This document shows positions 34,227-48,307 of a stretch of DNA of 64,000 bases, one piece after another. The stretch covers positions 372,001-436,000 of the forward strand of contig BCIX01000002.1 in the NCBI GenBank assembly GCA_001600095.1, read 5' to 3'. The position numbers and the translations under genes were made by a program. Position 1 is the first letter of the stretch, and each line of letters starts with the position of its first letter. The notes below the pieces were generated by a model. It was not told the origin of the DNA. It saw only the letters and a program-made list of their open reading frames with translations, and did not search any database. The stretch comes from Bullera alba (Eukaryota > Basidiomycota > Tremellomycetes > Tremellales > Bulleraceae).

Positions 34227-36708
34227 ATGAAACCCTCTGGTATTCGACTTCCACCATCAGCCTTGTTTTCATCGCCATATAGACCATCAAACGACAGTCA
34301 GCTATCACCATTACCAGACAACGAGAAGGAGGTCCTATCCGGCTCATCCACTTCAACCAGTACAACATCAGATCCTACTACCCCCCTTCTCACACCTACA
34401 CCCGCTGCGATGGAGAAAGGCCGCGAGAGTTACCCTTTCCCAGGGGGCCAAAGTGGTCTATGGCGGAGATCCAAGCTAGCCTTCTCGTCTCTCCACTCAT
34501 CACACAGAGGAGCTGGCAGGAGGATCGCATATGGCACCTTGCTCATTCTCGTCTTTGTCGCAATATACAAGGTGAGCCCATCAAGAACTAAGGATTTGTG
34601 ACACGACTGTGCTATGGGACTGACGATCTTCGTTTCTTCCCAGATGTCACCAGAGTCATCAGGTCGTTATCCTCCATCCGCGGAGCAGAAATCTGGATCT
34701 TTATGGCATATACCGCTCCTCCCGTCCCGACCTTCAGGGATATATCGACCCAATGCCACACAGAGGGAGATCGACTTCAGCTCGGAAGCATTGCCAGTGG
34801 AGGCTTCTCTGCGAGAACGACTTGACGTGTGGAAAAATGCGCCAGGCGGTCGAGGAGAGGTGCCGGGAGAGATCGAGATGGGCGGTTTCGTTCAATGGAA
34901 CCTAGAGGTGAGCTATTGTTGCTGTGAGCGCCCGTATACTAGCTGACGATGTTCCAAGCAATGTGATACTATTCATGAACAGCATAACACCCACATGATC
35001 CAGAAATCGGCCAATGTCTGGGCTACAATGAACCGAACCAGTCTACACGATAATCGCATGATGCTCATTAATCACATGGAACATGTCCTGGAGAAAAATC
35101 TCACGGGGAAATACGGCTCAGGCAGGGGTATAGTCATGGTGGCAGGGAATGCGGACACGCTACAGAGAGTCAAGTGGAGTTTGAAGATGTTGAGGTCTTA
35201 TGGCAGTTCACTGCCAGTCCAAATTGTGAGCCCTCCCCTTCGCACCCGGTATGGCACTGTTATTTACTTATTCTGCGTTAGTGGCACTTCCCTAGCGAAA
35301 GCCCAGATCCTGGCGATGGAATCATTGCCGAACTCGCTGAGCTGGGCGCCGAGCTGGTGTCTGCGGTCGGATACGAGAAGGACAAGGGGAAGAACAAGTC
35401 TTACCATCTCAAGGCCATAGCTGTGGTTCAGTGTCCTTGGCAAGAGGTTCTCTACCTCGTGCGTGATACATTTCCCTCAATCAAGTTTGGTTCGCTGACA
35501 TACATTTTAGGACTCCGACTCAATACCCACACGCGACCCGGAATACATGTTTGAAGCGCCAAATTACAAGCGGCTTGGGCTTTGGGCCACTCCGGACTAC
35601 TGGAAGACATCGGCGAATAATCCCATCTGGGCTATCATGGGTGTGAAATGCCGGAATGAGTGGGAGATGGAGACTGGACAAATGTTCATCGACAAGAAAC
35701 TTCACCTAGACGTGTTCCTCCTAATCCAATACATGTTAGAGAATCACGATTGGGTGAGTGGAGACCACTGTCTGTGGCGGGTGATATTGACGGTGGTCTG
35801 CTACAGTGGTTCTACTTCTCCGATGGAGACAAGGATATCTTCCGGTGGGCGATGCTCGCTCTACGGAAGCGATGGGGCGTTCCAGGCCGATGGGTTGGCG
35901 CTGCAGCCCTGCCCTCTGGGACTGCATCCGGTGATTTCTGCGCCCATACCATGCTCCAACATGATTCATGGGGAGAACCCCTGTTTGTCCACTACAACTT
36001 GTTGAAGCAGATCCCGTCCGGAGTTGGAAGGGGATACTCGTGGGGTCGGACGAAACAGCTTCCCCTTTTCAATCTTTGGCCAGCGACACCATCAACTGCG
36101 AGATTGCACGAACCTTTGGAGAAACCACTAGATGAGGGGCTGAGCGGACTAGGCGATGTCGATTGTGATATGTTAGCCGATGCGGATGAGGAAGGTGTTG
36201 CGAGATCACCAGCCAAAGAGATGATCAGGCGGCGTGCCACCAGGGAACAGGGCGTCAAAGTCAGATATCACGGTGGTTGGATCTCAGCCTTGTGGTGAGT
36301 CAACCGATCACACCTTGAAAGACTAATTCTGGAGCTGACGGTCATTCAGCATTGACATAGATTACATAGATCCTAGACACGAAGATCGGAAAGAGTCGGA
36401 TGCCGAGGTGAAAAAGGCCAAAGAGGCCGAAAAGAAAGTCAGAGAAGAGGCCTGGCAGAAACAAGTGGAGTTGGCGAAAGCCGAAGGACTGGGAGAGCCC
36501 GTCAAACCGGATGAACCCAAGGAGTGGCCCGTGAAACCAGATTGGGAGCAGAGTCCCCTCGAGGTGGGTCGGAAGTCGATTGTGACAAACTGTGAAAGCA
36601 TACTGACCAAGTATATAGGTTGTGCTCTGGCGAGACGACCCCAATTTGACAGGGTTCGAGAAGAAGATCTATGATCATGGCTTCAAGCCCAATGGTAAAG
36701 GGTTCTAG
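34227..36708 (+). CDS. Golgi alpha-mannosyltransferase, Mannosyl_trans3 (MNN1/MNN2) family
   Basis: Type II membrane glycosyltransferase that would extend N- or O-mannan in the Golgi. ATG 34227 (MKPSGIRLPPS), a Ser/Thr/Pro-rich cytosolic tail of about 90 residues, then one TM helix (IAYGTLLILVFVAIYK). The lumenal part includes MLINHMEHVLEKNLTGKY, GIVMVAGN and VKWSLKMLRSYGSSLPVQI, then SYHLKAIAVVQCPWQEVLYL and the metal-binding DSDSIP (about 35515). YMFEAPNYKRLGLWATPDYW, WEMETGQMFIDK and YFSDGDKDIFRWAMLALRK follow; all are family blocks. The C-terminal Lys/Glu-rich segment (about 36400-36510) is unusual for the family and may be a coiled extension. About eight introns. The stop is TAG at 36706-36708. 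Confidence 0.87.
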
Positions 36709-37243
36709 ATCGATCTTTATGAGCGGTAGCTGTTGTAAATCTCTGTCTCCATGCATCGGGTTAGAGCTGTCCCGACCATGTCCTGACCACGGTTGCGGCT
36801 TGAGAGCATGATATGAGTCAACTCAGAGTCCGCCTCAGTCAGGCGGTGGCATGTATTTTAGGTTGTTCGTTAACGTCACCGAATCCTTATCTTATCAGCC
36901 GGGCGAAACTTTGGGGGACAGCGACAGCAGGGCAATGCGAATCACTTGACCGAGGGCGTCTCGGGGCGTTGTGGGATCTGGACTATGGATGAAGAGGAGC
37001 CGTACGACGATGATGTCCTCTTGCTAGACCTGGGGAAGGCCCAGGAGGTGAATGTGATCGCTTGGCGGCGCGGAAGGACTTGACTCGAATCGGAGATCCG
37101 AAGCCGAAAAACGGAAAGATCTGAATCATCTGATGGCGTTGACCGACTCGGCGAGGACTATCAGACATCGGCGTCAATTTCTCCAAGGTCGTCTTTTGTG
37201 AGCAGTCTGCCTCTATCTAGGTCGAGCGACGACCACACCCCGA
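36709..37243. other. Intergenic and promoter of the FAD oxidoreductase
   Basis: About 530 bp between two plus-strand genes. No supported ORF or repeat. Confidence 0.4.
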
Positions 37244-39356
37244 TGAGGATAGCCATCGTGGGCTCCGGAATCTCGGGCCTCTCTGCGTTATGGGTGGGTA
37301 GAAGCGGGTACACATCAAGACGATGAAGCTGATGGGAAGTTTCGACTCTTGTAGGCGTTGAATGAGCATACAGATCACGAGGTGCATCTGTTCGAGAAGG
37401 AGAGCAGACTAGGTGGACATGCCTGTACCGTCCCGTTTCAGTGTGAGTGACCCTAAAAGGCTTGAGTGCAATCACGATCCATAGCCATGCCGAGCTAACT
37501 GATTTTCCCACTCGATCAGTACCAGGCAAAACACCCTGTCAAGTAGACACGTAAGCCCAAGCTCATCTGTGAACAGTCCACCATCACTGACTTAAAGGGC
37601 CCACTAAGAGCATTTGTGAGCCTCGATTCCCGACCCTTACAACACTGCCGGACAGCTGACGAACATCGGCAGCTATTGATCAATCAGAGGGGATGGCCAA
37701 ACTTCTTTAAATTCTTGCAGAAGCTAGGCGTACCCATCTCTCCTTCCTCCGCTACGCTATCGGTCTCTGCTCGAGGCGGGAAGTTCGAATGGTCTTCGGC
37801 GACAAACTTCTCTATCTTCTCATCATGGCGAAGCGTGTGAGCATACAGATGGGGCCTACCCAGGTTTGGCTCTAGAGAGCTGAAGGGAACCTAGATTCGA
37901 CCCAGTATTATGGCGCATGGTCTTCGATATTTTGAGGTTCAATCACTTCGCCCTTGACCTGCTGAGAGACAAAGACAACTCTGAGGGACTGACAGTGAGG
38001 GAATACGTTTTAAGGGAGGGATACAGCCCCGTATTCCGAGACTTCTACTTAGTCGTGAGTGCAGTGCAGCCCGGCGAGACTCAAGACTTACACAACAGCA
38101 CCAGCCTCTGGCGGCTTCGATATGGTCGATACCGCTCGACACTGTACTGAACGACATGCCTATGGTGACCTTGATCCAGTCCTTCCATAACCAGGATCTG
38201 CTTAGGGTCTTCAATCAGCCTCAATGGTACACCATCTCCGGGGGATCGTACGTATCTGATGTCAGATGAGTATACCGCAGAGTGGTGATGCTGACATACG
38301 GCATACCCCAGGCATAGCTATGTTCAGGCTATAGCCATCAACATAGCTTCCGAGCATATTCATTCGGGTGAAGCAGTAGAATTGGTCACTCCCGTTATAG
38401 GCGGTGTTCAGGTGAGAATGTCAAACGGGTCTGAGGAGAAGTTCGATCATGTGATCCTAGCGTGAGTAGCTGAACTCAATCGATATCGTCTTGTCGTACT
38501 GACATCTGCCTCCCGCAGCACTCATACTTATGTCACACGTGCTCTACTTGACACAGGGGTCTGCTTGACGCCCGGTCTGGGCACAGCGCTGTCGGCAACG
38601 AAATGGACACGGCTGGAGATCGTGATTCACGGCGACTCCAATCTTATGCCAAATAACAAAAGGATGTGGGCAGGTGAGCTATTTCACCCTCTTCTGGATT
38701 CGTCCAGTAGGAACAGTCTTTGACCGAATGATCATAGCCTGGAATGACCATCTGCCCGAAGGCTGGGGTCAGAGCCCTGGCGACCTCGAAAGCCGGAGTC
38801 TCACTGGGAGCGAGGGCAAAAGCGTCATCGGTCAAGGTGACGAAGTAGGCAAGGAGTTTGTATCCGTGTAAGTCGGATTTTCACTCTACCCTCATCTCCG
38901 TACTGTCTCTCAGCCTTCGGAAAACTGGCAGCTCATTGTGGCCTACCTAGGACGTTCGACCTGAACTTGATGCAGAACTACCCAATCACCGACCACGGTC
39001 ATATCCTTGCTACACTCAACCCCCAGATCCCTATAGACCCCGCCCTCATCATCTCCAGACACGAGCATCACCAGCCAATCCTCAACAACGCTCATATAGC
39101 CTCACAATCCCTATTCGCCGATGATACCTGGCTTAGGCAGCATTTACCACGAGGCATCAGCATAGTTGGCGCTTGGACGGGCTTGGGGTTCCACGAAGAT
39201 GGGTTCGTAAGTGGGCTCAAGGCCGCGCAGGCGTTGGGCGTCCCTCAGCTAGATTGGATGGTCCCACGCCATCACCCATTAGAATGCGCGGGAGTATTGT
39301 CGCTGGAGTACTGGACAAAGAGCGTGCTGGGCCTCGTGGCTCGGTTTCTCAACTAG
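37244..39356 (+). CDS. FAD/NAD(P)-binding oxidoreductase (COG2907, amine-oxidase superfamily)
   Basis: ATG 37244 starts directly at a dinucleotide-binding fold (MRIAIVGSGISGLSALW), then EVHLFEKESRLGGHA, an FAD ribityl/adenine signature. After introns: QVDTAFVS, NFFKFLQKLGVPISP, VSARGGKFEW, FRFNHFALDLL-like and FRDFYLV. Then PLAASIWSIPL, TLIQSFHNQDLL, QWYTISGGS and SYVQAI (typical of this family), HTYVTRALL, TLNPQIPID, and finally GAWTGLGFHEDGF with a C-terminal helix. About ten introns; all junctions read in phase with no break. Bacterial and fungal members are often near cyclopropane/methyl fatty-acid genes, but no such neighbour is present here. Substrate is unknown. The stop is at 39354-39356. 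Confidence 0.8.
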
Positions 39357-39585
39357 AATCACGAGGCGGTGTCCAGAGGCTGAGGAGCAGTCGATAGAGA
39401 ATAGACGGTATCCTATGCATATTATCTGATACGGGGCAAGAGGTCATGTTACAGGTGGGGGAATGAGGTGATGGGAATAAGGTTATCCGTGTGCGAGTGG
39501 GTCATAGCAAATGGTATTTCTGTTTTCTTCTTTCTTCTTACGGGTCACGCCCTCCCTCCAAAACCAACTGTCGATCCAACATCAT

Positions 39586-42500
39586 CTACTGTCCAGCAAG
39601 CTTGGAGAAGAAGTGGAAGAAGTCGACGTTGGAAGCGGTCATCGAGCATTGGTAGATGTAATTTGAGCTGACCCAAGCTGACCATACGGCTCGTTGGTAC
39701 TGCGTATTTTGATCAGCGCGAGTCACCCTATCTCTTTCAGCACGTCACTCACCTGCTCTGGCAGTCGCTCCATCAAGGCGTCGAGGCCAACCTTGTCGAT
39801 GAGCGTCTTGGGGAATGCCCTCGCGAGCACAGTCTTCCTCGAAGCGACGTTTTCGTAAAGGTCCGACTTCTCCAGCTCGTTCTGCAGGTCGTTGAGCGTG
39901 GACGAGAGCTGGTCCGAGATGGTCGTTCGGTACTTGCTTCCCTTGTTTCGCTGCCACTCTTTGGCAATGCTGCGGGGAGTCAGTATATGCTACGATCCAG
40001 TCTGGCGCGAAATGCTCACCAAGAGTACTCCGCTGCGGCGTTCTCGCAGATCTTTTGCTGAATGTCCTTGACGTAGTGCTGGTCTGTCACAAAGTCAGCT
40101 TGACCCAGCGCGCTCGCTTGACAAGAGTCTACTCACAGAATGGAGACGGTTGACCGTTCTTGAAGATCATGTTCGCAATGTACTCCTCGTCCGTCAGACC
40201 CAAGCCGGCCAACACTTCGAGTGAAGACGACGTGACACCACCCTTGTTCGTGCTCGAGTCCTTGAAAAGCACCACGCCCTTCTTCTCGAGGTAGAATCGT
40301 GCTTGTTGCGTGAAGAACAGGTTGGCGCCTTCGACCACGTACTTGAAATTTGGCTTGCCCTCGCCGTCGACCAACCTCGACACGTTGGAGATGTTGACGG
40401 CTTCAGGTCGTCCACCACATGGCACGAACAGATCCGCCTTGACTCGGAAGTGGAACGAGTTTCGGAACTCGGTACCGTCGGGCACAATCTCTCCACTTGG
40501 CAATCGGACGTCCTGCTCGTCGACAAGCACCTTGTAGCCCTCTGGGCCCAGCTTCTCCTTGGCGAACTCGACAATGGGCTTTCTTGCCTTGGCCAGTCGG
40601 ATGAGCTCGGGTCGGTCCAAACCAGCCGGATCATAGATGATACCTGAGCCGTCGATGATCGCCACAGTCTTGTCCTTGGACAGAAGGATCTCGTTCGAAC
40701 CGAGGTCCCCATCGGGACCACCAGTCTGGAACTTGGTGACATCCTTCTCGTTGAGGCCGTGGGCTTTGAGGACACCGATGATGTATTGTCGGACTGACAA
40801 ACTGGTCATACCGTACGTGTCGTGGGGAATACCACCGAGCAGCTCGGCGGATTTACCAGTGGTGAACGACTTCCACCATGGAGCCGACCTGGCTCGGGCG
40901 TGCTGAGCAGCCCAGTCCATAAGATCGGCGGTGTTCTGCCGGTGTCAGTTACAGCACTCCAACGACAGCTTGAAGCCAACTCACCTCATCAGGGCCGAAG
41001 AAGAGGATCTCGGGGTCGGTTCTTCCACTGACGTCGACGATTGGTCCCTTGATACCTGGCGTCTTGCCTGGAATGAGTAGGTCGATGATAGACTATAGAG
41101 TCAGCGATCGTTTTCCAACCTTCACTCACATCGACGTATTTCTCGAAGCACTGGGCGTAGTTCGCATCAAGTGCAGGCAGGATGGTTCCCTTGGCACCTC
41201 CTTCTGGGATATCCTTGTTCTTCAAGTTTTGCGTCGCGGCCAGGGCGTAATTCTCGTCGAAAAGCGTTCGGACGTTGGAGTTGTAGTTCTCCTTGCCTCG
41301 CGATCGGATGATTCGAATACCACCTCGAGCGACGTCTCTGAATCGGACGTGGAATCCTCGGAACTCGGCGCCGATGACGAAGAACATTCCGAAGGGCTTC
41401 TTGGGGTACTCGATCTCCGGCAGGAAACCTGGGTCGAGTCGGAACGACAGAGCGACCTTTGTTGGCTGGTAGAAGTTGCACTTGAGGACGTGCTTGTTGA
41501 ACACCAATAGCGCCTCCAATATGGACGAGGCGTGCTGGTTGGCGGCTGTCTTCTTGATCTTGAGGTATAGATCCTGGTCGGACAATGGCTGCTCCGTCTT
41601 TAGTCGCTGGAAAGACAGGGTTGGGGTGAGCTGAGAGGCCTCGTCGGCGGCGGGGTAGTGGGTCATGGCAAAGTTGATGTAGAGCATCCTGATGAGCTCA
41701 GGGTGCGATTGGATCACCTCTCGAATGGACTCTCGGGTGAAAGTCTCCTCTCTGAATCGCCTCTTGATGTTGTTGAGCACCTCCGCGTGGTCTGGGTTGC
41801 TGTCATCGAGTACCTGCTTGAGAGACAGGTATGCCTGACCCAAACGGTTGCAGAAATGCTGGGCAAAGATCCATCCACAGTATGCGTAGGTGGCCTCTTG
41901 GACGGCGTGCGAGCTATCGCTGTCCCGACCGACGGTGAAGAATGGGTTGTCTGGTAGACAGTAGAGCAGAGACGCTTCTCGGACGACTTGGTGAATCGAG
42001 TGCTCGATGGGTGGCGCTCGGGTGTTTGGCACGGGGTTGAGGTACATCGAGATGATGGTCACACCGTTGGCGAACTGCTCGACGTATTTTCGAGCCGAGT
42101 AAAGGCCGTAGAAGTGGTATAGGTCGGACAACGCAGAGAAGAACTTTCGGGTACCTCCGGATCTAATTGTCAGCAGCTGTCATAGCGACTAAACTCACTT
42201 GTAACCGATGACGACTCGTCGCTCTCTACTGTCCTCGACCTCGAACAGCTCAATGACGGGGCCATCTCGTCTCTCAACCTCGCTGAGGACCGCCTGGTAG
42301 ATGTCGAGGGTGTTCTCGCTGGCCTTCTCCAAGAAGCTGGCATCGGAGACGGACTTGATGTCGGTCGTGCCGTCGGCTGTCTTGGTGGCAGGTGACGTTG
42401 GGAACTCGCACCTGGAGACAAAGTAGCATCGGAGCTGTTGAGAGATGGTCGAGGAGATTGCTCCTGCCGATCGGTACGTCTCCAGTCGGTAAGCCTTGTT

Positions 42501-43224
42501 TGGGTTCGAGTTGTCAAGGTAGAGAGAGTCGATTCTGCAAAGGTCAGTAGGCGTTTGAACGACTATCGCTCACCTCTTCTCGACTGTAGCTCCTGGACCC
42601 TCGGTCATGGTGACACCGGCCTTGCTGGTGTGAATCCAGACAGCGCCTTCTCTGCCCTTGGTGACCTCGCCCTCATCGGTGATCTTCTCGAGGTCGATGA
42701 CGAGCTTTTCTGGGTCGTGCTTGGTGTAAGCGAGAAGTTTGGCCGAGTAGAGAGCGAGCACATGATCCGCGATGGCCTCTGGCGACTCGGAGAGGAAGTA
42801 GGTGTTGTCTGTCGGGTTAGCTCGGTTGATTCGGTTTGAACTCACCGATACCAAGGTGATTGTAGAACCAGTCGACCTCTCCTGGGACAAGCTCCTGGGG
42901 CATAAATCCGCCCTCGGCAAGGATCCGCGCAACGGCAGACTGTTGAGACGCTTTCAAGGGGAATGGCGATGATTTGTAGCCACTGGAATTCGTGTCAGCT
43001 TTGGCTGATTTCTCACACTCACATCGTGTCCTTGCGTATCCTGTTGCTGTTGTCGGCTCCATTTCGACCGAGGCCTGGAGTGCCGAGGGTCGCACCGTTG
43101 ATCAGGTTTGCGACCTGTGCTGGCATCGGTGGTTGGACCTGCGAGTCAGGATCAGCTCGAGCCTACTTGGTTTCGTCACGACACTGCTCACCGCTTCAGC
43201 ATTCTCTCTGAGTGGGGTGGACAT
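39586..43224 (-). CDS. GDH2: NAD-specific glutamate dehydrogenase
   Basis: Catabolic enzyme oxidising glutamate to 2-oxoglutarate and ammonia, of the large (about 115 kDa) fungal class. ATG 43224 (MSTPLRENAEA), then introns. N-terminal ACT-like and helical regions include FLSESPEAIADHVLALYSAK and TRKFFSALSDLYHFYGLYS. The catalytic domain has FRLDPGFLPE, GFHVRFRDVARGGIR, the conserved GGAKGTI and DVSGRTDPEILFFGPDE. It continues with IPHDTYGMTSLSVRQYI, TGGPDGDLGSNEIL, DLFVPCGGRPEAVN, VEGANLFFT and GVTSSSLEVLAGL. The terminal exon gives YQRAVWSAWVSSNYIY and ends TAG at 39586-39588. All key blocks are present. About nine introns. Confidence 0.96.
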
Positions 43225-44607
43225 TGTAATGGTGATTCAAGATATAGTGTAGCTAAGAACGGTAGTTAGCGACCAGCCTTTGTACTCTTCCTTCTTTCAG
43301 TCTTTTGAAGACATTCGAGTCATCTGACGGGGAAAGTGGTCACGAGGTCTTTGCTCAACCCCATCCCTTGGAGACCCGTGTTTGGGCTCCCTCGACTCGA
43401 ACACTCACGCGCAAGGGTGTGGGGAATTGCGAGTGAGAGGTGACCCTCGCGGGTCACGGCATTTATACACAACGCGAGAGCTTTGAGATGATAAGGAGTT
43501 ATGAAGGCAAGGAGGGGCTGATAAGGACTCGTCACGGCCCAACGCGGAGGTCGGACAGGGGATCCGGTAGATGGCCGGGGAGATCGTTGAAGATCAAACG
43601 CGTTGGACGAAGGCGGATTATGAGTGGGGAAATCTAAGGAAGGAGAGATGGGGATGCTAGCTTATCGCTATCAGAGATAGCGACAACGCTGGAGGATACG
43701 ATACTTTCAAAGGAGGAAGGGATAATAACGCGGACAACTCGGCAAGAGGTTGATACGGGTCGACGTTTCAGCTAGGCCACTCACCAGTTTGAGGCGATTG
43801 CCTATCTGCTCGTTATCGCTCGAGCGGAGTTGAGCAGGATGCGTATCTTAAGTGTTACAGATGACCTTCCTCTACACGCTGTGGCATGAAGCAGGAATGA
43901 GAACCAGTGGGAGAAGGCCAACAAGAGTCGGTTGTGAACGCAATATGCGAGGTATGAGGTGGATGATGAATGCGGGGTAAAGAGGCAACTCGGGTAAGTC
44001 GAGATGAATGGGTTTTGTACTGGATCTTCAACGCGACCTTTACTCTGACGATACGAATGAAAAGACAGGATTCGAAATTGAGGATGCAGATGATGACCTG
44101 GTCCCTCTTCGGACACATGCATGACACTGATGACTGGGCAATTGACTCATCTCGCCATGATCATCGCTCTCCAGCTCGTTGCCCCGCCCGCTTTCCCCTC
44201 GTCTTACCCCAGGTCCTCTTGCTTGCTCGGCTATTTTCGAATAGTCAAAATCTAAGCGAGGCGTACGCGGTACTGCAACTCGCTCATTCGAAAACAAGAC
44301 CTGGACATGGGATATCTCTCTCGCCATGATTTCCCATCCAACCCTCCCACCTCCTCCTGCGCACGTAGACACCAGGCTAGGATTCGAAAATGCATGTGGA
44401 AGATCGACCATCAAGAGCGACAAAGCCGTCATCTTCCCTTGCTTCTCCCCGCGCCCGGAGTCCCACCCATGCTCGACGCGCGGCCGGAACCTACTTGTCC
44501 GACTTGCCGGGCCCGGGACAACGTGGCGCTTCCGTCTTGCGTCAATTGCTGAGGTCGATTGACCACATGACCTCGACGAGAGTGAAAAGTCGTCTACTGT
44601 CTCAAGT
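43225..44607. other. Long intergenic region
   Basis: About 1.38 kb, upstream of GDH2 and downstream of the next minus-strand gene. Overlapping open frames on both strands near 43800-44130 and 44300-44670 lack features and contradict each other. The GDH2 promoter lies at the left end. No RNA gene or repeat seen. Confidence 0.4.
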
Positions 44608-46525
44608 TCAACGCAGTTCTTCGATGCCCCAAATCCGCTCAGCCTTGTTGTAAACGAGGTAAACATGCGCACCGCTTTCCCCGCCTGTGCTCAACAACGT
44701 CGCCTTTGGATATCCTTGGCGTTGGATCTGATCGGCCGATACCAGAGCTTGATTCCCAATCTGCGCAATGTCGACGATCACCCGTCTCACGATGCCATCA
44801 CATACGCCAAAGAGGTTGACGTGGTCGTCGCTAATCGTCGAGCTGATAGAGGATGGAGGAGAGGGCCAATGGACTTGAGTAGCGGACGAGAGTATTGCTC
44901 CGGAGTCGACTGGGCTCTGCAGCAAGTCACTGTCAGTACTGGAGGCCAGTGCCGTGCTGCTTCTACCCACCCTCACGATGAAGCTAGTTGCGCCTTTGGT
45001 GACCACTGATAGATTTTGTTGTCGATATTTTAGCGATTGGGCCGGCGACCACACCCCTGATACCTGCTCCCCTCCAACTTCGGTCACCGACGCGTCGCCC
45101 ATGTTGATTATACACGCTCGACCACGGGGGAACGACACGAATGCAGCGTGCTGTGATGGCCGTCGCAGGAGCGGGTTGGCTGAAGTCTCGTTGACCTTCA
45201 GTAAGGATACTGTGACAGGCGCTGACGGTAGACAGAACACCTTTGCTGATCCGAGCGACAATTCTCCTCGTTCTCCAGAACCCGCCCGGTGGACGACCAA
45301 AGAGGTGGACATCAACATTGCGATCACCACCTGATCTCCGTCGGACATCGCAGCGACCGACAAGATCTTCGAGCTCGATGACGGGTCACCTGGTAGGGCA
45401 GTGTAATCCTCTGACCAGCGCTTGGCCAGATCTATCCCGGTTGGCTCGACATGCGAGGTGACCCTGGTGAAGCCAGCCATGGAGTTGGTCCTGCCGAGCG
45501 TACTTCCAAGCACGCCCCTCAACGATCGCCTATCCCCCTTCAACCTCCCTGGATCCAGCTCGAGACCAGGGTAGGACGCATCCTGGCCCATTGTCCACTG
45601 GACCAGACTTGACAGACTGGCAAGATCGTACAATCGCACTTCGCCGCCTTTTGTCGGTCCGCCAGTCTTGCTTGCCCCTACGCCCCCGCACCAGAGTTGT
45701 ATGGTGCCGCTGGGAATAGTCCTTCCTGCTTCCGGTACCCGAAGCGACACAGTGGTCATCTGCCAGACAGACACGCCAGTCCAGATTGGTCTGGCCAGAG
45801 AGTCACCGGGCCGGATTGCGGAGAGACCGTCGACACTTCCGACCAGAGTGAAGCCAGTGGGTAGCACCAGTATCGAGGTCGGGCAAGAACGTGCATATCC
45901 GGATAGACATGCGCCGTATCTCACGGACGATGCGGTCGCTGGAGTGTCTGGCGAGAGTGTGGAGGTGGGATCGACTGCTGGACTGGTTGGGACATCTGAT
46001 CCGGGTATCCGTACGCGGTGGGCCATGGCCACAGCCGCATGCTCGTCGACTATCGAAGAGGATGATTGGACCGAGTCCCTAGACTTGACACTGGAGTTGT
46101 ACGAAGGCGGTCGAAGGATATGTTGCCGAGGAGGGATCACCTTGTAGAGTTGTACAGAATCGTTGGTAGACTGTGTTGTCAGAAAAGCACTTTCAGCTCG
46201 AGCTTACCACTTGGCTGGCACGTATTTTTCCCCCTTGGTGCAACAGCTTGTCTTCAGGTCCCATCGCCGATGCGGATGCAGACGTCGGTCCTGGTCCTGC
46301 CTGCATTCTCGCCCATAGTGCCTGTTTCTCATCTACCACACCCTCAGCACCGACCTCGATCGCTACCATGCTCGACCCACCTGATCTGTCGAGCGTGTGA
46401 GAGTTGTTGCTACCAGAGGCCACTCGAGCATCTTCATATGTCGGTAATCCCATATCTTCGCCTCGAGCCTCGTTGACCATGTTCGCGATCGTCCCTCTTC
46501 GGAGAACATGATTCTGAGCGCGCAT
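44608..46525 (-). CDS. Unknown protein, beta-rich, probably propeller-like
   Basis: ATG 46525 (MRAQNHVLRRGTIANM). One intron (about 46147-46209) joins IRASQV to VIPPRQHILRPPSY. About 616 residues, ending with TGA at 44608. Residues 1-170 are Ser/Pro-rich. The rest has regularly spaced hydrophobic strands with Gly/Asp turns (FTLVGSVDGLSAI, GTIQLWCGGVG, GEVRLYDLASLSSLVQW, LFGVCDGIVRRVIVD, AHVYLVYNKAERIWGI). This pattern suggests a WD40- or CNH-like beta-propeller, but no diagnostic motif is clear. No signal peptide or TM. The WSPAQSLKYRQQNLSVVT region resembles propeller blades. Function is not assigned. Confidence 0.65.
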
Positions 46526-46901
46526 GTTCTATACAGGTAGTGCTAGTTCGAAGGCATGTAGGGAGCAAAGACTGAGAGAATCAAGTTTCACTTGGCAGAC
46601 AGTGAAGACAGGATAGGACAGGATGAAGATGGCGATGGCCAACATCAATGACCACTGCCCCACAGCATTTGTCAGTGCGGTTGTCAAGGAGACTGACTTG
46701 ACAGAACCGTCGCAAGGTCACCTTGGAATCGAATGGTCGTCTCGTTGTTCAGCAACAGATCACAGCTTGAATGGTCCGTTGTCCTTGACTACCGATTATA
46801 CTTCCTACATACATCACGACGTTACCAGTAAGCTCACTCGTGCTGGACGATCATTATAAATGATACAACATAGGCATTGTAATAGATCAGCCCGGCTTCG
46901 C
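46526..46901. other. Intergenic
   Basis: About 375 bp between two minus-strand genes. Nothing recognisable apart from the likely promoter of the 46525 gene. Confidence 0.4.
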
Positions 46902-47959
<1,058 letters not shown>

Positions 47960-48307
47960 GGGGGCGAGAGGTGGTGGAGGCTCGGCGGGGAAGGTCACAT
48001 CTACATGAAGCCGAACTCACTAATCCCTGAGTCAGAGTCAGCATTAGATACCACAGAGCACATAGTGCTCAGCTCACCATGTCATAGGGTCCATGTTGAC
48101 AGAACACGAAGAGTGGCCGCTGTGAGTCGTCAACAGACAAAGATGGTCATGCAATGTTCTCGACTTCCCGCTTTCCCGGCCAAAACGCGATCATTTGCCG
48201 CCCAAACATGCATCGTGGTTGTGCTATCCGTTTCACTTCATGCTTCATGACTCATGACCAAGTGTATGTCTACTGCAGCATTGCTATAACTTCTTACGCC
48301 TGCACTT
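47960..48307. other. Intergenic
   Basis: About 350 bp, the promoter side of the Rab gene and 3' flank of the adenylate kinase gene. Nothing else seen. Confidence 0.4.

Noticed and set aside
43800..44670. Overlapping open frames on both strands as small genes
   Set aside because: They contradict each other, have no motifs and show no paired splice signals.
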